Positions 57,418-64,000 of a DNA stretch of 64,000 bases are shown here, in pieces. The stretch covers positions 62,001 through 126,000 of the forward strand of contig JAVBLI010000007.1 of the NCBI GenBank assembly GCA_031553595.1, in the 5' to 3' direction. The position numbers and the translations under genes were made by a program. This stretch comes from RGIG3701 sp031553595 (GTDB lineage: Bacteria > Planctomycetota > Planctomycetia > Pirellulales > Thermoguttaceae). The notes below the pieces were generated by a model. The model was not told the origin of the DNA, ran no database searches, and was given only the letters and a program-made list of their open reading frames with translations. Position 1 is the first letter of the stretch. Every line of letters starts with the position of its first letter.

Positions 57418-58476
57418 TCATTTCGCGGACTTGATTTCGTCCCAGACTTCGGAATACTTCTGAAGGTCGTCGCCGACGTCTTCGATCACCTGAGCGTTTT
57501 CCAGCGTTTCGTGAGACACGATAAAACCGGGGGTTTCCCGCAGCTCTTCGGAGAGCAACTTCACGGCCTCGGGGATCGGGGCCAGGAACTGCGTATCCTC
57601 CATGTTGCGGGCGCTATTGGCCGGGTCGCAGAGGAAGTCGATGAACTTGTGCGCCAGGTCCGCATTCTGGGCGTTTTTCGGAATCACAAAATGGTCGGCC
57701 GCGAACAGGGCGCCTTCTTTGGGCATCGCGAAACGGATGTTCCGGTCTTTGAGGGTGTATTGAAGGATATCGCCGCTGTATTGGTGGACGACGTAATACT
57801 CGCCGGACTCCAGGCCGCTTTTGATGTCATCGACACCGAATTTGGAGAGGTTCGGGCGCCACTTGATGAGCAGGTCGCGGGCCTCGGCCAACTGGGCCGC
57901 GTCGCGCGTGTTGGCGCTATAACCCAGGCACAGAAGCCCCACGCCGATCGTCTCACGCATGTCGTCCAGCATCGCCATACGGCCTTTGAACTTCTCGTCG
58001 CCGAAAATCGTCCACGAGGTCGGCTCCTCGCCCACCTTCTGGACATTATACCCGATCCCCGTGAAACCCAGCAGGTAGGGCACGCTGTATTCCATTTTTT
58101 CATCCCGGAGCTTCTTCGTCACGACGGGGTCGGTGTATTTCATCGCGTTGGGAATCTTCTCCGGGTCGAGCTTCTGGATCATGCCCTCCCGCGCCATCAT
58201 CTCCACCATGTACGTCGATGGGACGATCAGATCGAAAGGCTCGTTGCTGGCCTTGATCTTCGCGTACATCTCTTCGTTGGAGCCGAAATTGTCGACGCTC
58301 ACTTTGCAGTCGTACTTTTTCTCGAACTCCTTGACCAGTTCCATATCGACATAGTCGGACCAATTGTAAATGTGCAGCACCGGACGGCTGTCAGGCTTGC
58401 ACCCGACGGATATAAACGCCAGCACCATACCAAAACAGGAAACCAGAAAACGACATGGGGAAAGGGTGTTTTTCAT
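57418..58476 (-). CDS. potD: Spermidine/putrescine ABC transporter, substrate-binding lipoprotein
   Basis: The 352-residue periplasmic binding lipoprotein has a lipobox (AFISVGC, Cys about 26) and the PotD/PotF fold: VLHIYNWSDYVDMELVKEFEK, FDLIVPSTYMVEMM, VPYLLGFTGIGYN and FIDFLCDPANSA. It delivers polyamines to PotB/PotC. ATG 58476 is preferred over the TTG immediately before it; GGAG lies 8 bases upstream. It is the last gene of the potABC-potD operon, 51 bp after potC. Confidence 0.93.
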   Translation of the reverse strand: MKNTLSPCRFLVSCFGMVLAFISVGCKPDSRPVLHIYNWSDYVDMELVKEFEKKYDCKVSVDNFGSNEEMYAKIKASNEPFDLIVPSTYMVEMMAREGMIQKLDPEKIPNAMKYTDPVVTKKLRDEKMEYSVPYLLGFTGIGYNVQKVGEEPTSWTIFGDEKFKGRMAMLDDMRETIGVGLLCLGYSANTRDAAQLAEARDLLIKWRPNLSKFGVDDIKSGLESGEYYVVHQYSGDILQYTLKDRNIRFAMPKEGALFAADHFVIPKNAQNADLAHKFIDFLCDPANSARNMEDTQFLAPIPEAVKLLSEELRETPGFIVSHETLENAQVIEDVGDDLQKYSEVWDEIKSAK

Positions 58477-58527
58477 CAAATTCTCCGTAAAAAGTGGGGT
58501 TAGGGGTTGAATTGATAATTGATAATT

Positions 58528-59439
58528 TTACGACTCCGCCTGGGTGATATTTCTGCCCGCGAAGAGCATGATAATCGCCACCAGAAGGAAGGTCGCCCCC
58601 AGAAGCACCGAAGAAAGCGCGTAAATGTCTTCCTGCGAACGGTGTTTGAAGAGGCTGTAAATGTAAACGGGCAGCGTCGTGCTGTTGCGTTCCGCGACGA
58701 AAAACGTGATGATGAAATCATCCAGCGAAAGCGTAAACGCCAGCAGCGCTCCGGCGGCGATGGCCGGCCACAAAAGGGGGAGGATAACCCGCCACGTGGT
58801 CTGCCACGAGGTGGCGCCCAAGTCGCGTGACGCTTCCTGGAGCGTAAAATCGAAATTCATCAGGCTGGCCATCACCACGATCGCCACGTAACTGGTGCAG
58901 AAGGAGGTGTGGGCCGCGATGACCGAAAACTTCCCGAATTCCACGCCCATCGTGGATTTCACCGCCGTGAAGCAAATCAGCAGGCTGATACCCACCAAAA
59001 TCTCCGGCAGCACCAGCGGCACGTACAGCAGCCCGCGATGAATCGCCTGTAATTTCGACTTGTATTTGAAGACGGCCAGGGCCGACAGCGTGCCGAAAAA
59101 GGTGGAAAACAGGGCCGTCGCCATGCCGATAATAATCGTGTTCATCGTGACGGCCAGCACCTGCGGATTATTCATCAGCCGGGCGTAGCGCTTCGTCGTC
59201 CACTGCCAGCGGTGCGTGTCCTGCGGCGTTTGCACGGCCGAATATACCGCGGATTGCGAAGATTCCGCATCCCCTGCCGCGTCGCCTTCCGCAGCGTTTA
59301 CCGCCTCGGCCTGCGCCAGCGCCGGCGTTTTTTCATGCACCTTCTCCAGCAGCGACCGCACAACCATCATCCCCAGCGGCGCGTAAAAAAACAGGAAAAC
59401 AAGCAGCGTAACGATCAGCGGAAAACGGCTCGGCCTCAT
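58528..59439 (-). CDS. potC: Spermidine/putrescine ABC transporter permease PotC
   Basis: The 303-residue inner-membrane permease starts at ATG 59439 behind GGAGG. It has six membrane helices and the EAA loop LQEASRDLGATSWQTTWRVILPL that contacts PotA. Compared with E. coli PotC it carries an extra acidic, Ala/Glu-rich periplasmic insert of roughly 35 residues after helix 1 (AVNAAEGDAAGDAESS). Its start overlaps the potB stop by 4 bp (ATGA), so translation is coupled. Confidence 0.93.
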   Translation of the reverse strand: MRPSRFPLIVTLLVFLFFYAPLGMMVVRSLLEKVHEKTPALAQAEAVNAAEGDAAGDAESSQSAVYSAVQTPQDTHRWQWTTKRYARLMNNPQVLAVTMNTIIIGMATALFSTFFGTLSALAVFKYKSKLQAIHRGLLYVPLVLPEILVGISLLICFTAVKSTMGVEFGKFSVIAAHTSFCTSYVAIVVMASLMNFDFTLQEASRDLGATSWQTTWRVILPLLWPAIAAGALLAFTLSLDDFIITFFVAERNSTTLPVYIYSLFKHRSQEDIYALSSVLLGATFLLVAIIMLFAGRNITQAES

Positions 59440-60344
59440 GCCCCACCTCCTTCCTTGCGATTTTTCATCACGCGCAGCACCCGGAAAACAGCCCACGCCA
59501 AAATCATCCCCAGCAACAATAAACCGCTCAGCGCCGCCGCTTCCGGCATGTTCCGGTCCGTCAGCGCCCGCTGGATGATGATGTTCGAAATAATCGTCGT
59601 GGAATAATTACCCACCAGATCCGGGATGATGTAACACCCCATCACGGGCACGAAAACCAGCATCGCCGCCGCCACGATTCCCCCGGAAATGCCGGGCAGA
59701 AAAACCCGCACCAGGCTCTGCATCCGGGACGCCCCCAGGTCGCGTGCGGACTCCAGCAGCGTGAAGTCAAATTTTTCGATTGCCGCGTAAAGCGGAAGAA
59801 TCGCGAAAGGCAAAAAAACGTAAACCATCAGCAAAATCACCGCCCCGGCATTATTTAAAAGGTAATCCGCCTCGCCGATAATGCCCAGCCACAGCAGCGT
59901 CTGCCGCAGGACACCGTCCGGATGCAGGACGACTCGCCAGGCGCTGACGTGCACCAGCATGTTCGTCCAGAACGGAATCATGATCAGCAGGATCAGGAAC
60001 CCACGGATTTTGGTGTTCGCCCGCGCAATGAGGTACGCCACGGGCATGCCGATGAGGATGGTCAAAACGGTGGTGATGGACGAGTAAAACAGCGTGCGTT
60101 TAATGATGGGCCAGTGCAGCGTCTCCCACGCGGCGCTGATATTCCGGATGGCGTCCAGCGACCACCCGTCACCCGTCCGCTGGCGGAACGCCGTCAGCAG
60201 GATGACGATCATCGGGATGCCCACCAGCAGGATGAGCATTCCCAGCGACGGAAGCGTCAGCAGCCATTCCCCCAGCCGCCGACGGACGTTCACCGCGTGC
60301 ACCACCGCAGCGGCTTCCTCATTTCGCGGCACGCCGTGCTTCAT
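59436..60344 (-). CDS. potB: Spermidine/putrescine ABC transporter permease PotB
   Basis: The 302-residue permease has six membrane helices. The N-terminal cytoplasmic tail is followed by LTLPSLGMLILLVGIPMIVILL. The EAA loop is LLESARDLGASRMQSLVRVFLPG. Start ATG 60344 overlaps the potA stop by 4 bp, and its own end overlaps the potC start by 4 bp. An upstream in-frame extension inside potA is rejected. It pairs with PotC to form the membrane channel for polyamines. Confidence 0.93.
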   Translation of the reverse strand: MKHGVPRNEEAAAVVHAVNVRRRLGEWLLTLPSLGMLILLVGIPMIVILLTAFRQRTGDGWSLDAIRNISAAWETLHWPIIKRTLFYSSITTVLTILIGMPVAYLIARANTKIRGFLILLIMIPFWTNMLVHVSAWRVVLHPDGVLRQTLLWLGIIGEADYLLNNAGAVILLMVYVFLPFAILPLYAAIEKFDFTLLESARDLGASRMQSLVRVFLPGISGGIVAAAMLVFVPVMGCYIIPDLVGNYSTTIISNIIIQRALTDRNMPEAAALSGLLLLGMILAWAVFRVLRVMKNRKEGGGA

Positions 60345-61564
60345 ACGCCCACCTCTTCCTCTTCCGTGAAGAGCTCCGCCCCGACCACCTCGCCCACCGA
60401 GTCGTCCATGGGCAGAATCTGACAGTCGTTCACATGCCAAAGCATCTGCACCGGCGAACCCAGCCGCATGTCCGGGTTTCCATGCCGGGAATGAAGCGGC
60501 TGCGTTACCATCATGGAATACTCCTCCACGTCCACCATGAACCGCGACTCGGCCCCGTAATAAATCTCGCGCTCCAGCACGCCGAACATGATGTTCTGGA
60601 AAATCTCGGCGTTAAATCCCGGCACCGTGTCCGTGGACGTCCGTGTGCGAATCAGAAATTTTTCCGGCCGAATACATAGCAGCACCTTATCCCCGACCCG
60701 GGGCATCTTCCCGCCGAACGCCTTCTGCAAATTCCCGTTCAGCGGTTTCGGCACGATGAAATCCACGTTCGAGTTCTCGGCCGTCTCCTCCAGACGCACC
60801 GCAAACGTCTTTTCCGAGTCATCCCGCGCGATTTCCGCCTCAAAAAAGTTCATCCGCCCCACAAAAGACGCCACGAATCGGCTCGCCGGGTTCTCATAAA
60901 TCCCGTCCGGCGACCCAATCTGCTCAATTTTTCCGCTGTGCATGACCGCGATGGTGTCTGAAATGCCCAGGGCCTCCTCCTGATCATGCGTGACATACAA
61001 AAACGTAATCCCCACCTCGTCATGAATCCAGTCCAGCTCCGCCAGCATCCGCTGACGCAATTTCAGATCCAGCGCCGCCAGCGGCTCATCCAGCAACAGC
61101 ACCTGGGGCCGATTAATCAGCGCACGCCCGATCGCCACCCGCTGACGCTGCCCGCCCGACAATTTCCCCGGCTTCTTCCCCGCATGATCCACCAGCTCGA
61201 TCATGTCCAGAATTTTGTCCACTTCCTTCCCAATTTCCGCTTTCGGCGCGCCCTTCACCCGCAGCGGAAACGCGATATTCTCGAAAACCGAAAGATGTGG
61301 AAACAGCGCGTACTGCTGAAAAACCGTGTGCACCGGGCGCTTTTCCGGCGGAAGGGAAGTAATGTCCTGGCCGTTAATGAAAATCCGCCCCGCGTCCGGC
61401 ATCTCGAAACCGGCACACAGACGCAAAAGCGTGGTTTTTCCACAGCCGCTGGGGCCCAAAAGCGCAAAAACCTCGCCTTTTTTCACCGTCAGCGAGACGC
61501 CGTCCACCGCGCGGACAGCGCCGAAGGTTTTTACCACGTTTTCAAACCGCAAAAAATCTTCCAT
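60341..61564 (-). CDS. potA: Spermidine/putrescine ABC transporter ATPase PotA
   Basis: The 407-residue ATPase starts at ATG 61564 (MEDFLRFENVVKTFG). It has Walker A GPSGCGKTT, the Q-loop FQQYALFPHLSV, signature LSGGQRQRVAIGRAL, Walker B VLLLDEPLAAL and the H-loop VTHDQEEAL. A C-terminal TOBE regulatory domain follows (about 290-390, KVLLCIRPEKF). It is the first gene of the four-gene operon potA-potB-potC-potD, with ATGA couplings. The ribosome-binding site is weak and no clear promoter was found in the upstream gap. Neighbouring polyamine metabolic genes are absent. Confidence 0.95.
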   Translation of the reverse strand: MEDFLRFENVVKTFGAVRAVDGVSLTVKKGEVFALLGPSGCGKTTLLRLCAGFEMPDAGRIFINGQDITSLPPEKRPVHTVFQQYALFPHLSVFENIAFPLRVKGAPKAEIGKEVDKILDMIELVDHAGKKPGKLSGGQRQRVAIGRALINRPQVLLLDEPLAALDLKLRQRMLAELDWIHDEVGITFLYVTHDQEEALGISDTIAVMHSGKIEQIGSPDGIYENPASRFVASFVGRMNFFEAEIARDDSEKTFAVRLEETAENSNVDFIVPKPLNGNLQKAFGGKMPRVGDKVLLCIRPEKFLIRTRTSTDTVPGFNAEIFQNIMFGVLEREIYYGAESRFMVDVEEYSMMVTQPLHSRHGNPDMRLGSPVQMLWHVNDCQILPMDDSVGEVVGAELFTEEEEVGV

Positions 61565-61856
61565 CCAACAAAAGCCTTTCAGAACACAGCACGGCTTTCC
61601 GGAAATCCAAGGGACAGACTCACCTCCGCCGATTTTCCCACCCGGCAAAAGAAATTCGCACAATTTCGTTGCCACGATGATAAAATCTCTCTGTATCCGC
61701 CGAATTTCGTTCGTAGAAATGAATGCGCAATTCAGCGGCATTATGTCCCGGCATCCACTCGCCATACGGATCCACCGCCGGCGCACCGAAACATCAAAAC
61801 GGGTTTTCGTCCCTCTTACAGGTACAGAATTTCTTTAGAAATAAGAAAAAACCATG
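61565..61856. other. Gene-free stretch upstream of potA
   Basis: This 292-bp stretch between potA and the candidate small gene holds no supported ORF. A CATAAT at about 61741-61746 (minus strand) has no good -35. I see no riboswitch. Confidence 0.5.
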
Positions 61857-62060
61857 TCACCCCACATCCAGAAAGCTGAAAGAGGCGAGACGTTCATTTC
61901 TAAATACGAAAAACTGAACCGGATTCCGTGCAAAAGGATTATCAATTATAAAATCAAGTAACACCTGATCACCAGATTCCCACCACCTTGCGGCAACGGG
62001 AAAAACCCAGCAGTCCCCCTTTCTTAAAACAAGGAAATGACAACATCCGTCCACTTTCAT
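61857..62060 (-). CDS. Candidate small protein of unknown function
   Basis: This 67-residue ORF begins MKVDGCCHFLVLRKGDCWVF and ends FRNERLASFSFLDVG. It is richer in T-ending codons than neighbouring genes and looks protein-like (aromatic and acidic blocks such as DQVLLDFIIDNPF). A TTGCAT-16-TATAAT promoter on the same strand would start the transcript about 12 nt before the ATG, leaving almost no leader and no ribosome-binding site. It may be translated leaderlessly, or the promoter may serve something else. I do not recognise a family. A longer in-frame extension would read into palindromic repeat copy 9. Confidence 0.4.
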   Translation of the reverse strand: MKVDGCCHFLVLRKGDCWVFPVAARWWESGDQVLLDFIIDNPFARNPVQFFVFRNERLASFSFLDVG

Positions 62061-62079
62061 GGATGACAATATGCAGACA

Positions 62080-62107
62080 ATTATAACAGTTTTACAGAAA
62101 AATGCAA
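62080..62107 (-). promoter_or_regulatory. Sigma70-type promoter reading toward potA
   Basis: On the minus strand, TTGCAT (62102-62107), a 16-bp spacer and TATAAT (62080-62085). It lies next to palindromic repeat copy 9 and could drive the small ORF at 61857-62060 or, through a long leader, the pot operon. Confidence 0.65.
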
Positions 62108-62112
62108 GTACC

Positions 62113-62229
62113 CGCAAGAAACAGCGGCCGGGAATGGAGCGAAGCGCAATGGCCGGATAGAATCGCCGGAATTTTTTCCACTTCGATCCTGTCATTGCGC
62201 TGCGCTTCATTCCCGGCTGCTGTTTCACA
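62113..62229. repeat. Palindromic intergenic repeat, copy 9
   Basis: This class B, forward copy has GCGCAATGGCCGGAT opposite ATCCTGTCATTGCGC (one G-T pair and one mismatch), and GGCCGGGAATGGAGCG opposite CGCTTCATTCCCGGC. It starts 8 bp past the GH43 stop on the minus strand. Confidence 0.88.
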
Positions 62230-62237
62230 GCGCCGCC

Positions 62238-63851
62238 TCACTCACCTTTCGAAATCCGATAATAATCAAAATCCGCGTATCCGCCGGTCCTTTTTGTCGC
62301 GAAGTGGAACAGGCCGAAACGGTAACCCATGAAGTGCGGCAGGGTGTACTCCATTTTGAGCGTGCGGCCGACCTGCGTCCATTCTTCGCCGTTCGTGCTG
62401 TAAAAGAAATTCGCCTCGTCTTTGAGGTCACGGAAATCGCATTCGATTTTCAGGTACACGCGGTCGCCGTCCTGCAGTGGCTCTTTCATCACTTCAAGGC
62501 CGGCAATTTCCATCTCAACGAACATTCTCCCATTGGATATTACCACGCCCACGCAGCCGTATTTTTTCTGAAACGCCGCAAGCCCCGCATAGTCGCCGTC
62601 TTTCATGCCGCTGACATCCACACACGTTTCGGCGGTGCAAGTCGGGCCGAAAGTCCGCTGCGTGAGCATGTTCCGCGCATCCGGCAGGTTTTTGTCCACT
62701 CGCCCGGCCGTCAGCCGCAGCCACCCGGGACGCTCGGTCAGCGACCAAAACCGGTTATCCGGGTTATGATTCCACTGCCACGCCGGCGGAAACGCCTCGC
62801 GGAGGTAGCGGTTTTCCTCTTTCGGCAGGGATGCCAACTTTTCAAGAATCGCGGCGTCCCGGTCGAATTCGTCGGACGCCACGATATTCGCCAGGCCGTC
62901 GCCTTCGCGCGGAATGTCGAGCGTCGTCGGCACTTTGCCGTCCGTGCCCAGCACGGGCCAGCCGTCTTCCCACGTGACGGGGATGATGAACGGAATGCGG
63001 CCCACGGCCCCGGCGTCCTGGAACATATACGCGTACCACTTGCCATCCGGCGTGTCGATCAGGCTGCCTTGCGCGATGCCGCTGTCTTTGAGAATCACCC
63101 GGCCCTCATACGGCCCCGTTATCTTGTCCGCCCGGAAAATCAGCTCCATTCGCATGTCGCCCTTCGGCCAGGAAATGACGCAGACGTAATATTTGCCGTC
63201 GTGTTTGAACATTTGCGAGCCTTCGCCGCGCAGACCGGGCAGACCGCCGGCGACGCGCTCGGTGTTGCGGATGACGATTTCGTCGAACCCGCCGGGCTTC
63301 AGGCCCGTGAGGTCTTTTTCCAGCTCCACCAGCCGCAGGTTACCGACGCCCGTGAGCATGTAAACCCGGCCATCATCGTCGAAAAACAGCGTGTGGTCGT
63401 GCAGCATCGGCTTAAAACTCACCTCCCGCCACGGCTCGTTGACGATATCCCGCGTGGAGTAAATGTGCGTTTTGCCCGTCGTGCCGGCGAAGGTCGAGAG
63501 ATAAAACACGCCGTCGTGATGGCGGAAACTGCTGGCCCACGTCCCGGCGCCGTACGCGTTTTTGCCGTTTCGCAGGGCCAGCGCGTCGATGTCCTCAAGA
63601 ATGTCATAAGTGTAACTGACGGTCTCCCAGTCCACGAGATTTTTGGATTTCATGACCGGCACGCCCGGCGCCATGTGCATCGTCGTGCTGCTCATGTAAT
63701 ACGTGTCGCTCACGCGGACGATCGCGATGTCCGGCACGTCGGCCCAGATAATTGGGTTCGTCGCCGGGGTCTCGGCCGCGGAAACCAGGCGGAAATTGGC
63801 CGTGAGAAGAACGGCAAACACCGTGATGGCAAGAATGGCAGGATTTTTCAT
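62238..63851 (-). CDS. Secreted GH43-family glycoside hydrolase (xylosidase/arabinofuranosidase-like)
   Basis: The 537-residue exported enzyme has a signal peptide (AILAITVFAVLLTANFRLVSA) and a five-bladed propeller catalytic domain (about 30-320). The GH43 acids are placed as expected: base Asp in IIWADVPDIAI, pKa-modulating Asp in LHDHTLFFDDDGRVYML, and acid Glu in GLRGEGSQMFKHDGKYY. A C-terminal beta-sandwich (about 340-535: LTAGRVDKNLPDARNMLTQRTF, GYRFGLFHF) resembles the GH43_C2/DUF1349 module of beta-xylosidases. It probably acts on xylan or arabinan side chains. It stands alone, with no SusC/D or other CAZymes beside it. A candidate promoter lies 65-92 bp upstream. Confidence 0.92.
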   Translation of the reverse strand: MKNPAILAITVFAVLLTANFRLVSAAETPATNPIIWADVPDIAIVRVSDTYYMSSTTMHMAPGVPVMKSKNLVDWETVSYTYDILEDIDALALRNGKNAYGAGTWASSFRHHDGVFYLSTFAGTTGKTHIYSTRDIVNEPWREVSFKPMLHDHTLFFDDDGRVYMLTGVGNLRLVELEKDLTGLKPGGFDEIVIRNTERVAGGLPGLRGEGSQMFKHDGKYYVCVISWPKGDMRMELIFRADKITGPYEGRVILKDSGIAQGSLIDTPDGKWYAYMFQDAGAVGRIPFIIPVTWEDGWPVLGTDGKVPTTLDIPREGDGLANIVASDEFDRDAAILEKLASLPKEENRYLREAFPPAWQWNHNPDNRFWSLTERPGWLRLTAGRVDKNLPDARNMLTQRTFGPTCTAETCVDVSGMKDGDYAGLAAFQKKYGCVGVVISNGRMFVEMEIAGLEVMKEPLQDGDRVYLKIECDFRDLKDEANFFYSTNGEEWTQVGRTLKMEYTLPHFMGYRFGLFHFATKRTGGYADFDYYRISKGE

Positions 63852-63915
63852 GGATCGCTCCTTTTCGCTGATGGCATTTTTGTCCGTGGGCGGAAGGCCC
63901 GCGTGTCATTTTTAT

Positions 63916-63943
63916 ATTTTAAATGACCTTCGACAAAAAGCAA
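63916..63943 (-). promoter_or_regulatory. Candidate promoter for the GH43 gene
   Basis: On the minus strand, TTGCTT (63938-63943), a 16-bp spacer and TAAAAT (63916-63921). Confidence 0.5.
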
Positions 63944-64000
63944 GAGGCGATGCGCAATCCTGATATTTTTTTGCGCTATTTTGAGTGGTCGCTAGAGCAC

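Noticed and set aside
62304..63926. 540-codon plus-strand frame opposite the GH43 gene
   Set aside because: Antisense shadow; the GH43 catalytic residues are on the minus strand.

Overview
The window reads as chromosomal DNA from a Gram-negative bacterium of the Planctomycetota, or a close PVC relative. This is an inference from several family signatures: two DUF1559 pseudopilins with the C-terminal H-X9-DG motif, a DUF1080 protein, two Ser/Thr kinases fused to SUMF1-type domains, a sulfatase-family protein, a PEP-CTERM protein, VIT/VWA and VWA giant secreted proteins, and LpxI, which implies lipid A. I saw no rRNA, tRNA, insertion sequence, phage genes or CRISPR array.

Layout. 1-4.4 kb: end of leuD, two tandem TatA-like genes behind a strong promoter and structured leader, a secreted squalene-cyclase-like repeat protein, an orphan histidine kinase, a small ORF and a PduO-type cobalamin adenosyltransferase. 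4.4-17.6 kb: a 1391-residue secreted VWA mosaic protein, a YfcE-like phosphodiesterase, the two kinase-SUMF1 paralogues, a PEP-CTERM protein and purQ. 17.6-22.7 kb: a leftward unit of a sulfatase-fold protein lacking its catalytic residues, a DtxR-FeoA fusion regulator and FeoB. 22.9-31.4 kb: a small membrane protein, an Xaa-Pro peptidase, an indolepyruvate oxidoreductase subunit, a CrtI-like flavoprotein, a c'-type cytochrome lipoprotein, a MATE transporter and a DUF885 peptidase. 31.5-40.6 kb (leftward): ABC ATPase and permease with two DUF1559 pseudopilins, a hypothetical secreted protein and a transglutaminase-fold lipoprotein. 41-45.7 kb: a hypothetical protein, hisA, an EF-G2-type GTPase and three tandem mini-genes that look like class III (Flp-like) prepilins. 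45.7-57.3 kb: a large lipoprotein, a VIT-VWA protein, purF, a DUF1080 protein, lpxI, an SGNH hydrolase and a CorA-like protein. 57.4-61.6 kb: a potABCD polyamine operon. 61.8-63.9 kb: a possible small gene and a GH43 glycosidase.

The most unusual content lies between genes. Nine copies of a roughly 125-bp, almost perfectly palindromic repeat occur in the window. All are intergenic, most lie within about 15 bp of a stop codon, and their arms show compensatory changes that preserve base pairing. Separately, at least five unrelated intergenic inverted repeats built of short repeated words sit at gene 3' ends, several including the stop codon. A further cluster holds four GC-rich hairpins joined by a TTTATAGAAA linker.

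Promoters are unusually readable. About a dozen have a TTGACA-like -35, a 16-17 bp spacer and TATAAT or TAAAAT, often with GG just before the -10. Several genes are intact members of known families that have lost signature residues: the sulfatase FGly site and metal Asp pair, the CorA GMN Asn, the FeoB G4 Asn, the thioredoxin CxxC, and the FGE cysteines in both kinase fusions.
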